Origin: Schlegelella_A sp965246805
GTDB taxonomy: Bacteria > Pseudomonadota > Gammaproteobacteria > Burkholderiales > Burkholderiaceae_C
Reading direction: 5' to 3'
DNA length: 64,000 bases
Assembly: GCA_965246805.1 (NCBI GenBank)
Contig: CBDFFO010000006.1
Location: forward strand, 682,001-746,000
The notes under the pieces are model-generated. The model was not told the origin of the DNA, made no database searches, and saw nothing but the letters and a program-made list of their open reading frames with translations. The stretch's first letter is position 1. The number at the start of each line of letters is the position of its first letter. Below, in pieces: positions 51,447-59,569 of this stretch. The translations under genes and the position numbers were made by a program.

Positions 51447-53879
51447 ATGAATCGATTCAACGTTCGCAAGGTCGCCGTGCTCGGCGCTGGCGTGATGGGC
51501 GCGCAGATCGCCGCGCACCTGGTCAACGTGCGCGTCCCCGTCGTGCTGTTCGATCTGGCTGCCAAGGGCAAGGACGGCGAGGCCCTCACCGGCGCGGCGC
51601 GCGACGGCATCGTCACGAAGGCGATCGAAGCCCTGAAGAAGATGAAGCCGGCGCCGCTCGGCGTGCCGGAAGAGGCGAGCCGCATCGTCGCCGCCAACTA
51701 CGACGACCACCTCGAACTGCTCGCCGGCTGCGACCTCGTGATCGAAGCGATCGCCGAACGCATGGACTGGAAGCTCGACCTGTACGAGAAGATCGCGGCC
51801 TCTATCGCGCCGCACGCGATCGTCGCGAGCAACACCTCGGGGCTGAGCATCACCAGGCTCTCCGAAGGCCTGCCCGAAGCCATCAAGCCGCGCTTTTGCG
51901 GCATCCACTTCTTCAACCCGCCGCGCTACATGGCGCTCGTCGAGCTGATCGCGACGCCGACCACCACGCCCGAGATCCTCGACCAGCTCGAAGCCTTCGT
52001 CACGACGACGCTCGGCAAGTCGGTGGTGCGCGCCAAGGACACTCCCAACTTCATCGGCAACCGCGTCGGCATCGCCGGCATGCTGGCGACCATCAAGGAG
52101 GCCGAGACCTACGGGCTTTCCTACGACGTGGTCGACGACCTGACCGGCAAGAAGCTCGGCCGAGCGAGTTCGGGCACCTTCCGCACCGCCGACGTGGTGG
52201 GCCTCGACACGATGGCGCACGTCGTGAAGACGCTGCAGGACAACCTCGGGCCGGACAAGGGCAACGACCCGTTCTACGCGAGCTATGCGACGCCCGCCGT
52301 GCTCACGACGCTGATCGACGCGAAGTCGCTCGGCCAGAAGACCGGCGCGGGCTTCTACAAGAAGGTCGGCAAGGACATCCAGCGCTACGACGCGGCGACG
52401 GGCTCTTATGTGACGGGCGGCGGCAAGGCTGACGAGATCGTCGCGCGCATCCTGAAGAAGCCGCCGGCCGAGCGCCTGAAGCTGCTGCACGACTCGACCA
52501 ACCCGCAAGCGCAGTTCCTGTGGGCGATCCTGCGCGACGGCTTCCACTACGCAGCCGTGCACCTGGCCGAGATCGCCGACAGCGCGCGCGACATCGACTT
52601 CGCGATGCGCTGGGGCTTCGGCGTCTTGCAAGGGCCGTTCGAGCTGTGGCAGGCCGCGGGCTGGAAGCAGGTCGCCGAATGGGTGAAGGCGGACATCAAT
52701 GCCGGCAAGGCGTTGAGTCGCGCGCCGCTGCCGGCGTGGGTGTTCGAGGGCCCGGTCGCCGAGAACGGCGGCGTGCACCGGTCCGAAGGTTCGTGGAGTG
52801 CGGCGCATGCGAGGTTCGTCGCGCCGAGCACGTTGCCGGTCTACGAACGCCAGCGCTTCCGCGAAAGCCTTGTCGGCGCAGGCGCACCCGAACCGCTGAA
52901 GTCGGGCACCGAACTCTTCAAGAGCGCTGACCTGCGCTGCTGGACGCTCGACGGCGACGTGTTGATCGCGAGCATCACGTCGAAGCTCCACCTCATCAGC
53001 CCCGACGTGGTCGAGGGTTTGCAGAAGGCGGTCGATCTCGCCGAAGCGAGTTACCAGGGCCTCGTGATCTGGTCGCCCGACGACGTGTTCTCGGCCGGCG
53101 CGAACCTCGAGGCGCTGATGCCGGTCTTCATGAAGACCGGCGCCAAGGGCATCGAGCCCGAGATCAAGCGGCTGCAGGACACGTTCCTGAAGTTGCGTTA
53201 CGCCTCGGTGCCGGTGGTCGCCGCGGTGCGAGGGCTTGCGCTGGGCGGCGGTTGCGAGCTGGCGGTTCACGCGGCGCGCCGGGTGGCTTCGATGGAAAGC
53301 TACATGGGCTTCGTGGAAGTCGGCGTCGGCTTGCTGCCCGGCGGTGGCGGCCTCACGTACATCGCGCGCCGCGCGGCCGAGATGGCGGCGGCCGGCAATG
53401 CCAACACCGACCTCTTCGCGTTCCTGCGCGACGGCTTCACAAGCGCTGCGACCGCGAAGGTCGGCACCAGCGCGATCGAAGACCGCAGGATGGGGTTCCT
53501 CTTGTGGAGCGACGTGATCGTCGCGCACCGGGACGAGTTGCTGCACGTCGCCCTCGGCGAAGCCAAGGCCATGTTCGAGAGCGGCTACCGGGCGCCGGCA
53601 CGCGCGCTGTTCCCGGTCGCCGGCCGCAACGCGATCGCGACCATCAAGGGCCAGCTCGTGAACCTGCGCGACGGCGGCTTCGCGAGCCCGCACGATTTCC
53701 ACATCTCGGCGCTCATCGCCGACGTCGTGTGCGGCGGCGACGTCGATGCCGGATCGATGGTGACCGAGGAATACCTGATGGCGCTCGAACGCAAGCACTT
53801 CTGTGCCTTGCTCGAACACCCGAAGACGCAGGAACGGATCATGGGCATGTTGCAGACCGGCAAGCCGGTGAGGAATTGA
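51447..53879 (+). CDS. Bifunctional 3-hydroxyacyl-CoA dehydrogenase/enoyl-CoA hydratase (FadN-type order)
   Basis: Protein of 810 residues combining two beta-oxidation steps. The dehydrogenase half comes first, with NAD motif KVAVLGAGVMGAQIAAHLV near residue 8 and the catalytic His in FCGIHFFNPPRYMALVE near 155. The enoyl-CoA hydratase half is C-terminal, with oxyanion/Glu segment VRGLALGGGCELAVHAARR near 595 and a second Glu in MGFVEVGVGLLPGGGG. This order is the reverse of FadB/FadJ and matches FadN-like proteins. ATG 51447 has AAAGGA; a preceding in-frame ATG 51423 overlaps the previous stop. Confidence 0.93.
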   Translation: MNRFNVRKVAVLGAGVMGAQIAAHLVNVRVPVVLFDLAAKGKDGEALTGAARDGIVTKAIEALKKMKPAPLGVPEEASRIVAANYDDHLELLAGCDLVIEAIAERMDWKLDLYEKIAASIAPHAIVASNTSGLSITRLSEGLPEAIKPRFCGIHFFNPPRYMALVELIATPTTTPEILDQLEAFVTTTLGKSVVRAKDTPNFIGNRVGIAGMLATIKEAETYGLSYDVVDDLTGKKLGRASSGTFRTADVVGLDTMAHVVKTLQDNLGPDKGNDPFYASYATPAVLTTLIDAKSLGQKTGAGFYKKVGKDIQRYDAATGSYVTGGGKADEIVARILKKPPAERLKLLHDSTNPQAQFLWAILRDGFHYAAVHLAEIADSARDIDFAMRWGFGVLQGPFELWQAAGWKQVAEWVKADINAGKALSRAPLPAWVFEGPVAENGGVHRSEGSWSAAHARFVAPSTLPVYERQRFRESLVGAGAPEPLKSGTELFKSADLRCWTLDGDVLIASITSKLHLISPDVVEGLQKAVDLAEASYQGLVIWSPDDVFSAGANLEALMPVFMKTGAKGIEPEIKRLQDTFLKLRYASVPVVAAVRGLALGGGCELAVHAARRVASMESYMGFVEVGVGLLPGGGGLTYIARRAAEMAAAGNANTDLFAFLRDGFTSAATAKVGTSAIEDRRMGFLLWSDVIVAHRDELLHVALGEAKAMFESGYRAPARALFPVAGRNAIATIKGQLVNLRDGGFASPHDFHISALIADVVCGGDVDAGSMVTEEYLMALERKHFCALLEHPKTQERIMGMLQTGKPVRN

Positions 53880-53887
53880 GGTCGCAC

Positions 53888-54373
53888 ATGACCTTCGAAC
53901 GCACCGCCATCAGTCCCCTCTCCCGCTCGCGGGAGAGGGCTAGGGTGAGGGCGCGTGAACTGCGGCAAACGTCCCCCGAAGCCGAGCGAGCCGTTTGGTC
54001 CGCCCTGCGCAACCGCCAGCTCGACGGCTACAAATTCCGTCGACAACACCCCGTCGGCATGTTCTTCGCGGACTTCGCGTGCGTCGAAGCCCGGCTCATC
54101 GTCGAGCTCGATGGCGGGCAGCATTTCGAAGCTGACGCGATCGAGTCGGACCGTCGACGGAGCGAGGCATTGCAGCGTTCCGGCTTCCAAGTCCTTCGTT
54201 TCGATAACCACCAGGTATTGACCGAGCGGGAAGGTCTCTTGAGCGCCATCCTGCAGTGGCTGCAGGCCCATCACCCTCACCCCAGCCCTCTCCCGCAAGC
54301 GGGAGAGGGGGCGAATACATCCAGCCCTGTCCCGTCAGCGGGAAAGGGCGCGAATACAAGGAGCGGAGCATGA
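53888..54373 (+). CDS. DUF559 (Vsr-like) endonuclease-domain protein flanked by REP-like repeats
   Basis: Protein of 161 residues. The middle (about 28-125) is a DUF559 domain of the Vsr/PD-(D/E)XK nuclease superfamily: SPEAERAVWSALRNRQLDGY, FRRQHPVGMFFADFACVEAR, LIVELDGGQHFEADAIESDR and FQVLRFDNHQVL, with Asp/Glu/Gln residues of the nuclease core. Both ends are translated repeat: residues 10-22 (LSRSRERARVRAR) come from one REP-like copy, and from about 130 on (HPHPSPLPQAGEG and on) from inverted copies. It starts 8 bases after the preceding stop and overlaps the thiolase ATG (ATGA). It interrupts an otherwise metabolic operon and looks like an insertion. Confidence 0.82.
   Translation: MTFERTAISPLSRSRERARVRARELRQTSPEAERAVWSALRNRQLDGYKFRRQHPVGMFFADFACVEARLIVELDGGQHFEADAIESDRRRSEALQRSGFQVLRFDNHQVLTEREGLLSAILQWLQAHHPHPSPLPQAGEGANTSSPVPSAGKGANTRSGA
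53916..53955 (+). repeat. REP-like repeat, upstream copy at the DUF559 gene
   Basis: A perfect 11-bp hairpin ccctctcccgc-tc-gcgggagaggg (53916-53939) is followed by ctagggtgaggg. It is the same unit as the right-hand copy in bchB (3081-3117). It lies within the coding frame of the DUF559 gene. Confidence 0.88.
54274..54348 (-). repeat. REP-like repeats, downstream copies at the DUF559 gene
   Basis: The first copy (54274-54311) reads ccctcaccccag then ccctctcccgc-aa-gcgggagaggg, inverted relative to the upstream copy. A degenerate palindrome ccctgtcccg-tca-gcgggaaaggg (imperfect, 54325-54348) follows. The octamer gcgaatac occurs at 54311-54318 and again at 54350-54357. The copies form the 3' part of the DUF559 frame and end just before the thiolase start. 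Confidence 0.85.
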
Positions 54374-55581
54374 GCAAGCAGGTTCAAGAGGCCTACATCG
54401 TCGCGGCGACGCGCACGCCGATCGGGCGTTCGGGGCGCGGATTCTTCAAGAACACGCGGCCCGACGATCTGTTGATCGCGGCGATCAAGAGCGCGATGAA
54501 ACAGGTGCCGACGCTCGACGCCGGCGCGATCGAGGACGCCATCATCGGCTGCTCGTTCCCCGAGGGCGAGCAGGGGATGAACATGGCGCGCATCGCAGTC
54601 GCGCTCTGCGGGTTCCCGAAGCCGATCGGCGGCGTGACGGTGAACCGTTTCTGCGCGTCGGGCATCACCGCGATCCAGATGGCCGCCGATCGCATCCGCG
54701 TCGGCGAGGCCGACGTGCTGATCGCCGGCGGCGCCGAGTCGATGAGCCTGGTGCCGATGGGTGGCAACAAGCCGTCGTTCAACCCGAAGATCTTCGAGGC
54801 CGACGAGAACATCGGCATCGCCTACGGCATGGGTCTCACGGCCGAGAAGGTCGCGGCGCAGTGGAAGGTGAGCCGCGACGCACAGGATGCGTTCGCGCTC
54901 GAGTCGCATCTGCGCGCGATGAAGGCGCAGGCCACGGGCGAGTTCACCGACGAGATGACGCCGATCGATGTCGTCGATCGCTTCCCGAATCTCGAGAACA
55001 ACGGACAAGCGGGGGAGCAGGGCACGAAGACCCGGACCGTCACGCTCGACGAAGGCCCACGCCCCGACACCTCGCTCGAAGGCCTCGCGAAGCTGAAACC
55101 AGTGTTCGCCGCCAAGGGCAGCGTCACCGCGGGCAACAGCTCGCAGACCAGCGATGGCGCCGGCGCGCTGGTCCTCGCGAGCGAGAAGGCCGTCAAGCAG
55201 TACGACCTGAGGCCGCTCGCGCGCTTCGTGAGCTTCGCGGCGCGCGGCGTGCCGCCGGAGATCATGGGCATCGGCCCGATCGAGGCGATTCCTGCGGCCT
55301 TGCGTTACGCGGGTCTCAGCATCGGCGACATCGGCTGGATCGAACTCAACGAGGCGTTCGCGGCGCAGTCGCTCGCGGTGATCCAGAGCGTCGGGCTCGA
55401 CCCGGCCAAGGTGAACCCGATGGGCGGCGCGATCGCGCTAGGCCATCCACTCGGTGCAACTGGCGCGATCCGCGCCGCCACTGTCGTGCACGCGCTGCGA
55501 CGCCACAACCTGAAGTACGGGATGGTGACGATGTGCGTCGGCACCGGCCAGGGCGCGGCGGGAATCTTCGAGCGCGTTTGA
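54370..55581 (+). CDS. Acetyl-CoA C-acyltransferase (thiolase)
   Basis: Last enzyme of beta-oxidation, cleaving 3-ketoacyl-CoA. It has 403 residues. The acyl-accepting Cys is in TVNRFCASGITAIQMAA (near residue 97), the His in GGAIALGHPLGATGA and the second catalytic Cys in VTMCVGTGQGAAGIFE. It starts at ATG 54370 with AAGGAGCGG upstream; the end of the DUF559 frame overlaps it. It belongs with the upstream bifunctional enzyme; the DUF559 gene separates them by about 490 bases. Confidence 0.95.
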   Translation: MSKQVQEAYIVAATRTPIGRSGRGFFKNTRPDDLLIAAIKSAMKQVPTLDAGAIEDAIIGCSFPEGEQGMNMARIAVALCGFPKPIGGVTVNRFCASGITAIQMAADRIRVGEADVLIAGGAESMSLVPMGGNKPSFNPKIFEADENIGIAYGMGLTAEKVAAQWKVSRDAQDAFALESHLRAMKAQATGEFTDEMTPIDVVDRFPNLENNGQAGEQGTKTRTVTLDEGPRPDTSLEGLAKLKPVFAAKGSVTAGNSSQTSDGAGALVLASEKAVKQYDLRPLARFVSFAARGVPPEIMGIGPIEAIPAALRYAGLSIGDIGWIELNEAFAAQSLAVIQSVGLDPAKVNPMGGAIALGHPLGATGAIRAATVVHALRRHNLKYGMVTMCVGTGQGAAGIFERV

Positions 55582-55648
55582 TGGCGGGCCGACAGCAGGG
55601 CATCGCCACGAGGCGCCCAAGCAACGCATCGAAAGCAAGGGAATCGAC

Positions 55649-56410
55649 ATGACCATCAAGACTGGAACCGTCAACGGCGTTGCGACGATCGAGATCGCGC
55701 GCCCGGAGAAGAAGAACGCGCTCACGATGCAGATGTACCAGGCGATGGCCGACGCGCTCAATGCGGCCAAGGCCGACCCCGCCGTGCGTGCGGTGCTGAT
55801 CACCGGGCAGCCCGGCATCTTCACGTCGGGCAACGACATCGAGGACTTCATGCAGCGTCCGCCCGGCTCGACCGAGTCGCCGGCCTTCGTGTTCATGAAA
55901 GCGCTGATGGGCTGCGACAAGCCGGTGATCGCCGCCGTCACGGGCGCCGCGATCGGCATCGGCACGACGATGCTGCTGCACTGCGACTTCGTCTTCGTGT
56001 CCGACGAAGCGCGTCTCGCGATGCCGTTCGTCAGCCTCGGCCTCGTGCCCGAGTTCGCGTCGAGCGTGATCGTGCCGCAGTTGATGGGCCACGTGCGCGC
56101 GGCCGAGAAGATCCTGCTCGGCGATCCGTTCACCGGTGCCGAAGCGGTCGAGTGCGGCATCGCGAACGCGGTGTTGCCTGCCGACGAGGTCGTGCTGCAC
56201 GCGCGTCGCATCGCCGAGCGCTTCAACGCATTGCCGCCGACCTCGGTGCGCGAGAGCAAGCGCCTGATGCGGCGCGGCCGCGAAACATGGGCGCACGAGA
56301 CAATCCAGGTCGAGGCCAAGGCGTTCGCCGAACAGTTGCGCAGCCCGGAGGCCAAAGAGGCGTTCAGTGCGTTTTTCCAGAAACGCAAGCCCGACTTCTC
56401 GCAGTTCTGA
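55649..56410 (+). CDS. Enoyl-CoA hydratase/isomerase family protein
   Basis: Crotonase-fold enzyme of 253 residues. The acyl-CoA pocket is ITGQPGIFTSGNDIEDFMQ, the oxyanion segment AAVTGAAIGIGTTMLLHCDF, and MPFVSLGLVPEFASSVIVPQ follows. The usual first catalytic Glu position is occupied by Thr (GIGTTMLL), while the second has Glu (LVPEFAS). This pattern is seen in isomerase-type members, so it may be an enoyl-CoA isomerase rather than a hydratase. It is the last gene of the operon; about 220 bases without a clear terminator follow. Confidence 0.88.
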   Translation: MTIKTGTVNGVATIEIARPEKKNALTMQMYQAMADALNAAKADPAVRAVLITGQPGIFTSGNDIEDFMQRPPGSTESPAFVFMKALMGCDKPVIAAVTGAAIGIGTTMLLHCDFVFVSDEARLAMPFVSLGLVPEFASSVIVPQLMGHVRAAEKILLGDPFTGAEAVECGIANAVLPADEVVLHARRIAERFNALPPTSVRESKRLMRRGRETWAHETIQVEAKAFAEQLRSPEAKEAFSAFFQKRKPDFSQF

Positions 56411-56634
56411 CGGTCGAAGCGAGCGCGCTGAAAGTCGCGCCGGCTGAGTCCATGATCGAATCGCTCTCGTGAGGGCGGTGATTTTGCGCGATCGATCGAT
56501 CGTTGCCGCCACGCCGACTCCGCTCGTCGGCACAGCGCTAAGGTCGCGTCCCCCGCGGCCGAAGGTTCCTGCAACACCGGCGCCACCGATGAGCGTTCGC
56601 TCGTCCGTGGCGCCGGCGTTCCAGGGAGCGTGGT

Positions 56635-57375
56635 GTGCCGAGGCCGAGCGTTCGATCGATACAGGGGATGTTACTGGCGCTGATGGCGCCGGCCTTCGTG
56701 ACCGCGACGCTGCTGCCGCCGATCGACATCGAGCCGACGCTGTCGCTCGCGTCGTTCCAGGCGCGACCGTACGACCCCGAGCTGGCCGATGCGTACTGGC
56801 GCGAGACCTATCAAGCGTTCGCGCGCGACGACCTCGAGCATCCGGTCGAGGCGGGCGGCGTCGTCTTCGTCGGCAGCTCGTCCATCCGCCTCTGGCCGGA
56901 GCTGGAACGCGTCGTCGGAATCGGCGCTGTCGTGCGGCGCGGCTTCGGCGGGTCGTTGCTCGCCGATTGCGCGCGCCATGTCGACGCACTGATCGCGCCG
57001 TCTCAGCCACGCGCGGTCGTGGTGTACGCGGGCGACAACGACCTGGCCGGCGGCGCGTCGCCGACGCAGGTGCTCGATCGGTACGTGGCGTTCGTGCAGG
57101 CGGTTCACGAGCAGTTGCCCGCCACGCGCGTCGTCTTCCTCGCGATCAAGCCGAGCCCTTCGCGCGCGAACCTGCTGCCACAGGTGCAGGCCGCGAACCG
57201 CCTGATTGAACAGCACGCGCAGACGGACACGGGTGTCGATTTCATCGACATCCATTCATTGATGCTCGATGGCAACGGCAAACCGCGGCTCGAATTGTTC
57301 GCGCCCGACCGGCTGCATCTCAGTGCCGCCGGGTATGCGCTGTGGAATTCGGCGCTGCTGCCGCACGTCCGTTGA
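56635..57375 (+). CDS. SGNH/GDSL-family hydrolase, first paralogue
   Basis: Esterase-fold protein of 246 residues. Block I is VVFVGSSSIRLWPELE, the block II Gly is in RGFGGSLLADC, block III is VVVYAGDNDLAGG, and block V with catalytic Asp/His is PDRLHLSAAGYALW. A hydrophobic N-terminus (MLLALMAPAFVTATLLPPI) suggests export or anchoring. It starts at GTG 56635 with AGGGAGC upstream. A close relative is encoded at 58811, and an acyltransferase lies between, so deacetylation of an envelope glycan is plausible but unproven. Confidence 0.88.
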   Translation: MPRPSVRSIQGMLLALMAPAFVTATLLPPIDIEPTLSLASFQARPYDPELADAYWRETYQAFARDDLEHPVEAGGVVFVGSSSIRLWPELERVVGIGAVVRRGFGGSLLADCARHVDALIAPSQPRAVVVYAGDNDLAGGASPTQVLDRYVAFVQAVHEQLPATRVVFLAIKPSPSRANLLPQVQAANRLIEQHAQTDTGVDFIDIHSLMLDGNGKPRLELFAPDRLHLSAAGYALWNSALLPHVR

Positions 57376-57466
57376 ATCCGCGCTGAGCGTGGTTCGCTCG
57401 AGGGGTCACCTGACCGCGTCGACATCGCCGTTCGTCGTTCGGCCGTGCAATCGGTCACCAAAGCCG

Positions 57467-57484
57467 GTTTGGCCCGTGCCAAAC
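57467..57484. promoter_or_regulatory. Perfect 7-bp dyad upstream of the acyltransferase gene
   Basis: GTTTGGC-CCGT-GCCAAAC, 41 bases before the GTG start of the acyltransferase gene. Its symmetry suggests a regulator-binding site; no run of T follows, so it is not a terminator. The binding protein is unknown. Confidence 0.4.
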
Positions 57485-57524
57485 TTCACGCATTCGACCG
57501 CGCATCGACGGTCGAAACCAAGCC

Positions 57525-58703
57525 GTGGAAACGACTGTGGACCTTGCAAGATCCATCGCGGCGCTCGCCGCACACCCCCTGGTCCGGCGTGCCGGATTCA
57601 TGGGCCCCAGCCCCTTCGCTGCCGCTTCGGCTGGCTCCGCCGGTCATTCCATCGGTGCCGCGTCCAGATCAGCCAACAATTTCGACGGGCTGCGCCTTGT
57701 CGCCGCGTTGCTCGTGATGTATGGCCACCAGGGCCAAATGACGGGCGGTGCCGACAGCAGCGGCACCATGGGCATGCGCACGCTCGCTTTCTTCGCGATC
57801 AGCGGATTCCTCGTCGCCGGCAGCTGGCAGGCCGACCCTCACGCGTGGCGCTTCCTGGTCCGGCGCTTCCTGCGCGTGTGGCCGGCCTATGCCGTGATGA
57901 TCCTTGTGTGCGCCTCGTTCGCGTATGCGTACGCAGCCAGCAATCTGCATCGCCTGGCCGCGATGTTCTATCTCAACAACCTCTATTTCCGCGGCTTCGA
58001 CTGGAGCTTTTTCAGGGGCCCGTGGCCGGCCATGAACGTGTCGATTTGGACCATGCCGTTCGAGGTGTACTGCTACGCGCTGATGGCGCTCGTGGGCGTG
58101 CTGGGGCAGCGCGTGCTGATGGTCGCGGCCGGTGTCGTGATGATCTGGGTCGCTGCGCGCTTCGGCACCGGGGCACCCCTCGTCCAAGACATCGATCCGA
58201 TGGCGTGGGACTCGACCTGGACGCTCTACTTCGGAGGCTTCTTCAGTGCCGGCATGATGCTGCGCTTGTTGAGCAAAGGGTGGCTGCCGTCGGCTTTGGC
58301 CGTCTTCGCGATGATCGGTGGCCTGTGTCTGGCCCTGGGGCAACACACGACGGGCTTGATGTTCCTCGTGCCGGCCGTGCTGGTCTGGGTCGGCTTGCGC
58401 TCGTGGCCGGTGTTGCGCTCGGCCAGCCGGTTCGGTGATCTCTCGCTCGGCATCTTCCTGTGGGCCTGGCCCATCCAGCAGGTGAACCTGCTGTGGCTCA
58501 GCTCGCACCGGCCGGTCGCGGTGGAACTCGCAGTGGTGTTGCCGCAAGTGCTGATCGTCGCGTGGCTCTCCCGACATGTCATCGAGATGCCCGCACTGCG
58601 CTGGAAGCCTGCACGTCGAGCGCTGAAGGCGACGCCGGAGGATCTGCCGACGGCCTCTCAGTTCGCTCAGTTCCTGTGGGGAGTGCGGTCACGCGCCTTC
58701 TAG
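57525..58703 (+). CDS. Acyltransferase 3 family membrane protein
   Basis: O-acyltransferase of 392 residues with about ten transmembrane helices. The family start is NFDGLRLVAALLVMYGHQGQ with its conserved His, then FFAISGFLVAGSW and FLVRRFLRVWPAYAVMIL, which carries the Arg motif. Such proteins move acetyl or succinyl groups onto periplasmic glycans. GTG 57525 is given; ATG 57600 is nearer to the conserved start. It is flanked by two SGNH hydrolase paralogues, a combination often seen as fused SGNH-acyltransferase proteins in O-antigen or peptidoglycan modification. Confidence 0.87.
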   Translation: METTVDLARSIAALAAHPLVRRAGFMGPSPFAAASAGSAGHSIGAASRSANNFDGLRLVAALLVMYGHQGQMTGGADSSGTMGMRTLAFFAISGFLVAGSWQADPHAWRFLVRRFLRVWPAYAVMILVCASFAYAYAASNLHRLAAMFYLNNLYFRGFDWSFFRGPWPAMNVSIWTMPFEVYCYALMALVGVLGQRVLMVAAGVVMIWVAARFGTGAPLVQDIDPMAWDSTWTLYFGGFFSAGMMLRLLSKGWLPSALAVFAMIGGLCLALGQHTTGLMFLVPAVLVWVGLRSWPVLRSASRFGDLSLGIFLWAWPIQQVNLLWLSSHRPVAVELAVVLPQVLIVAWLSRHVIEMPALRWKPARRALKATPEDLPTASQFAQFLWGVRSRAF

Positions 58704-58810
58704 GGCGGAACGCGTGCCCCGGTGCGGCGCGACCTCGTTTGAGCGAAACTGGTTGGGGTTCGATCATCGCCGCAGGTCGGCGATGCACCGGCCCCAACCG
58801 ACGTCACGAC

Positions 58811-59569
58811 ATGAATCGCCTCGCTCACCGCCCGGATCGCCCGCCACTGCGGTCGCGCATGCGCCGTCGCATGCGCACGGCGGTGGCCGTGTTCGGGTTG
58901 GCGATGGGGGCCGTGTCGCCGGCGCACGCGCAGACCGTGCGCGAGGACGGCACCGAAGGTTCGACGCCGAGACAAGGCATCGACGCCCGCTGGCGCGACA
59001 GCCTCGACGCGTTCGCCACCTTCGATCGCGAGCACGCGCCCGCGCCAGGCGGCATCGTTTTCGTCGGCAGCTCGTCGATCCGTTTGTGGGGCGACCTAGA
59101 ACGCGAATTCGGTACCGAAGGCATTGTCAAGCGCGGGTTCGGTGGCTCTCGCATGTCCGACTGTTCGCGCTACGTGCCGAACCTCGTGTTGCCGTACAAA
59201 CCGCGCATGGTGGTCGTCTATGCCGGTGACAACGACCTGGCAGAAGGCGCGAAACCGTCCGACGTGGCCGCGAGTTTCGCGAGCTTCGTGCAGCAGGTGC
59301 ACGCCGCGTTGCCGGCGACGCGCATCGCGTTTCTTTCCATCAAGCCCAGCCCGTCGCGCGAGAGCCTCATGCCGGCGGCGATCCAGACCAACGAGCTGAT
59401 CGCGAACCACGTGAAAACCGATCCGAGGCTCGACTACATTGACATTTACTCGAAGATGCTCGACGTGAAGGGAAGGCCGCGCGCCGACCTCTTCCTCGCC
59501 GATTCGCTGCACCTCAACGCTGCCGGTTACGCCATCTGGAAAGCGGCGATCGCCGAACACCTGCATTGA
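58811..59569 (+). CDS. SGNH/GDSL-family hydrolase, second paralogue
   Basis: Exported protein of 252 residues with a signal peptide (RTAVAVFGLAMGAVSPAHAQ). The SGNH blocks are IVFVGSSSIRLWGDLE, RGFGGSRMSDCSRYV, VVVYAGDNDLAEGA and ADSLHLNAAGYAIW, nearly those of the gene at 56635. Shared segments such as LSIKPSPSRESL and LAIKPSPSRANL show a recent common origin. ATG 58811 begins the chosen protein. Its 3' end overlaps the convergent OpgC gene by 56 bases. Confidence 0.9.
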   Translation: MNRLAHRPDRPPLRSRMRRRMRTAVAVFGLAMGAVSPAHAQTVREDGTEGSTPRQGIDARWRDSLDAFATFDREHAPAPGGIVFVGSSSIRLWGDLEREFGTEGIVKRGFGGSRMSDCSRYVPNLVLPYKPRMVVVYAGDNDLAEGAKPSDVAASFASFVQQVHAALPATRIAFLSIKPSPSRESLMPAAIQTNELIANHVKTDPRLDYIDIYSKMLDVKGRPRADLFLADSLHLNAAGYAIWKAAIAEHLH

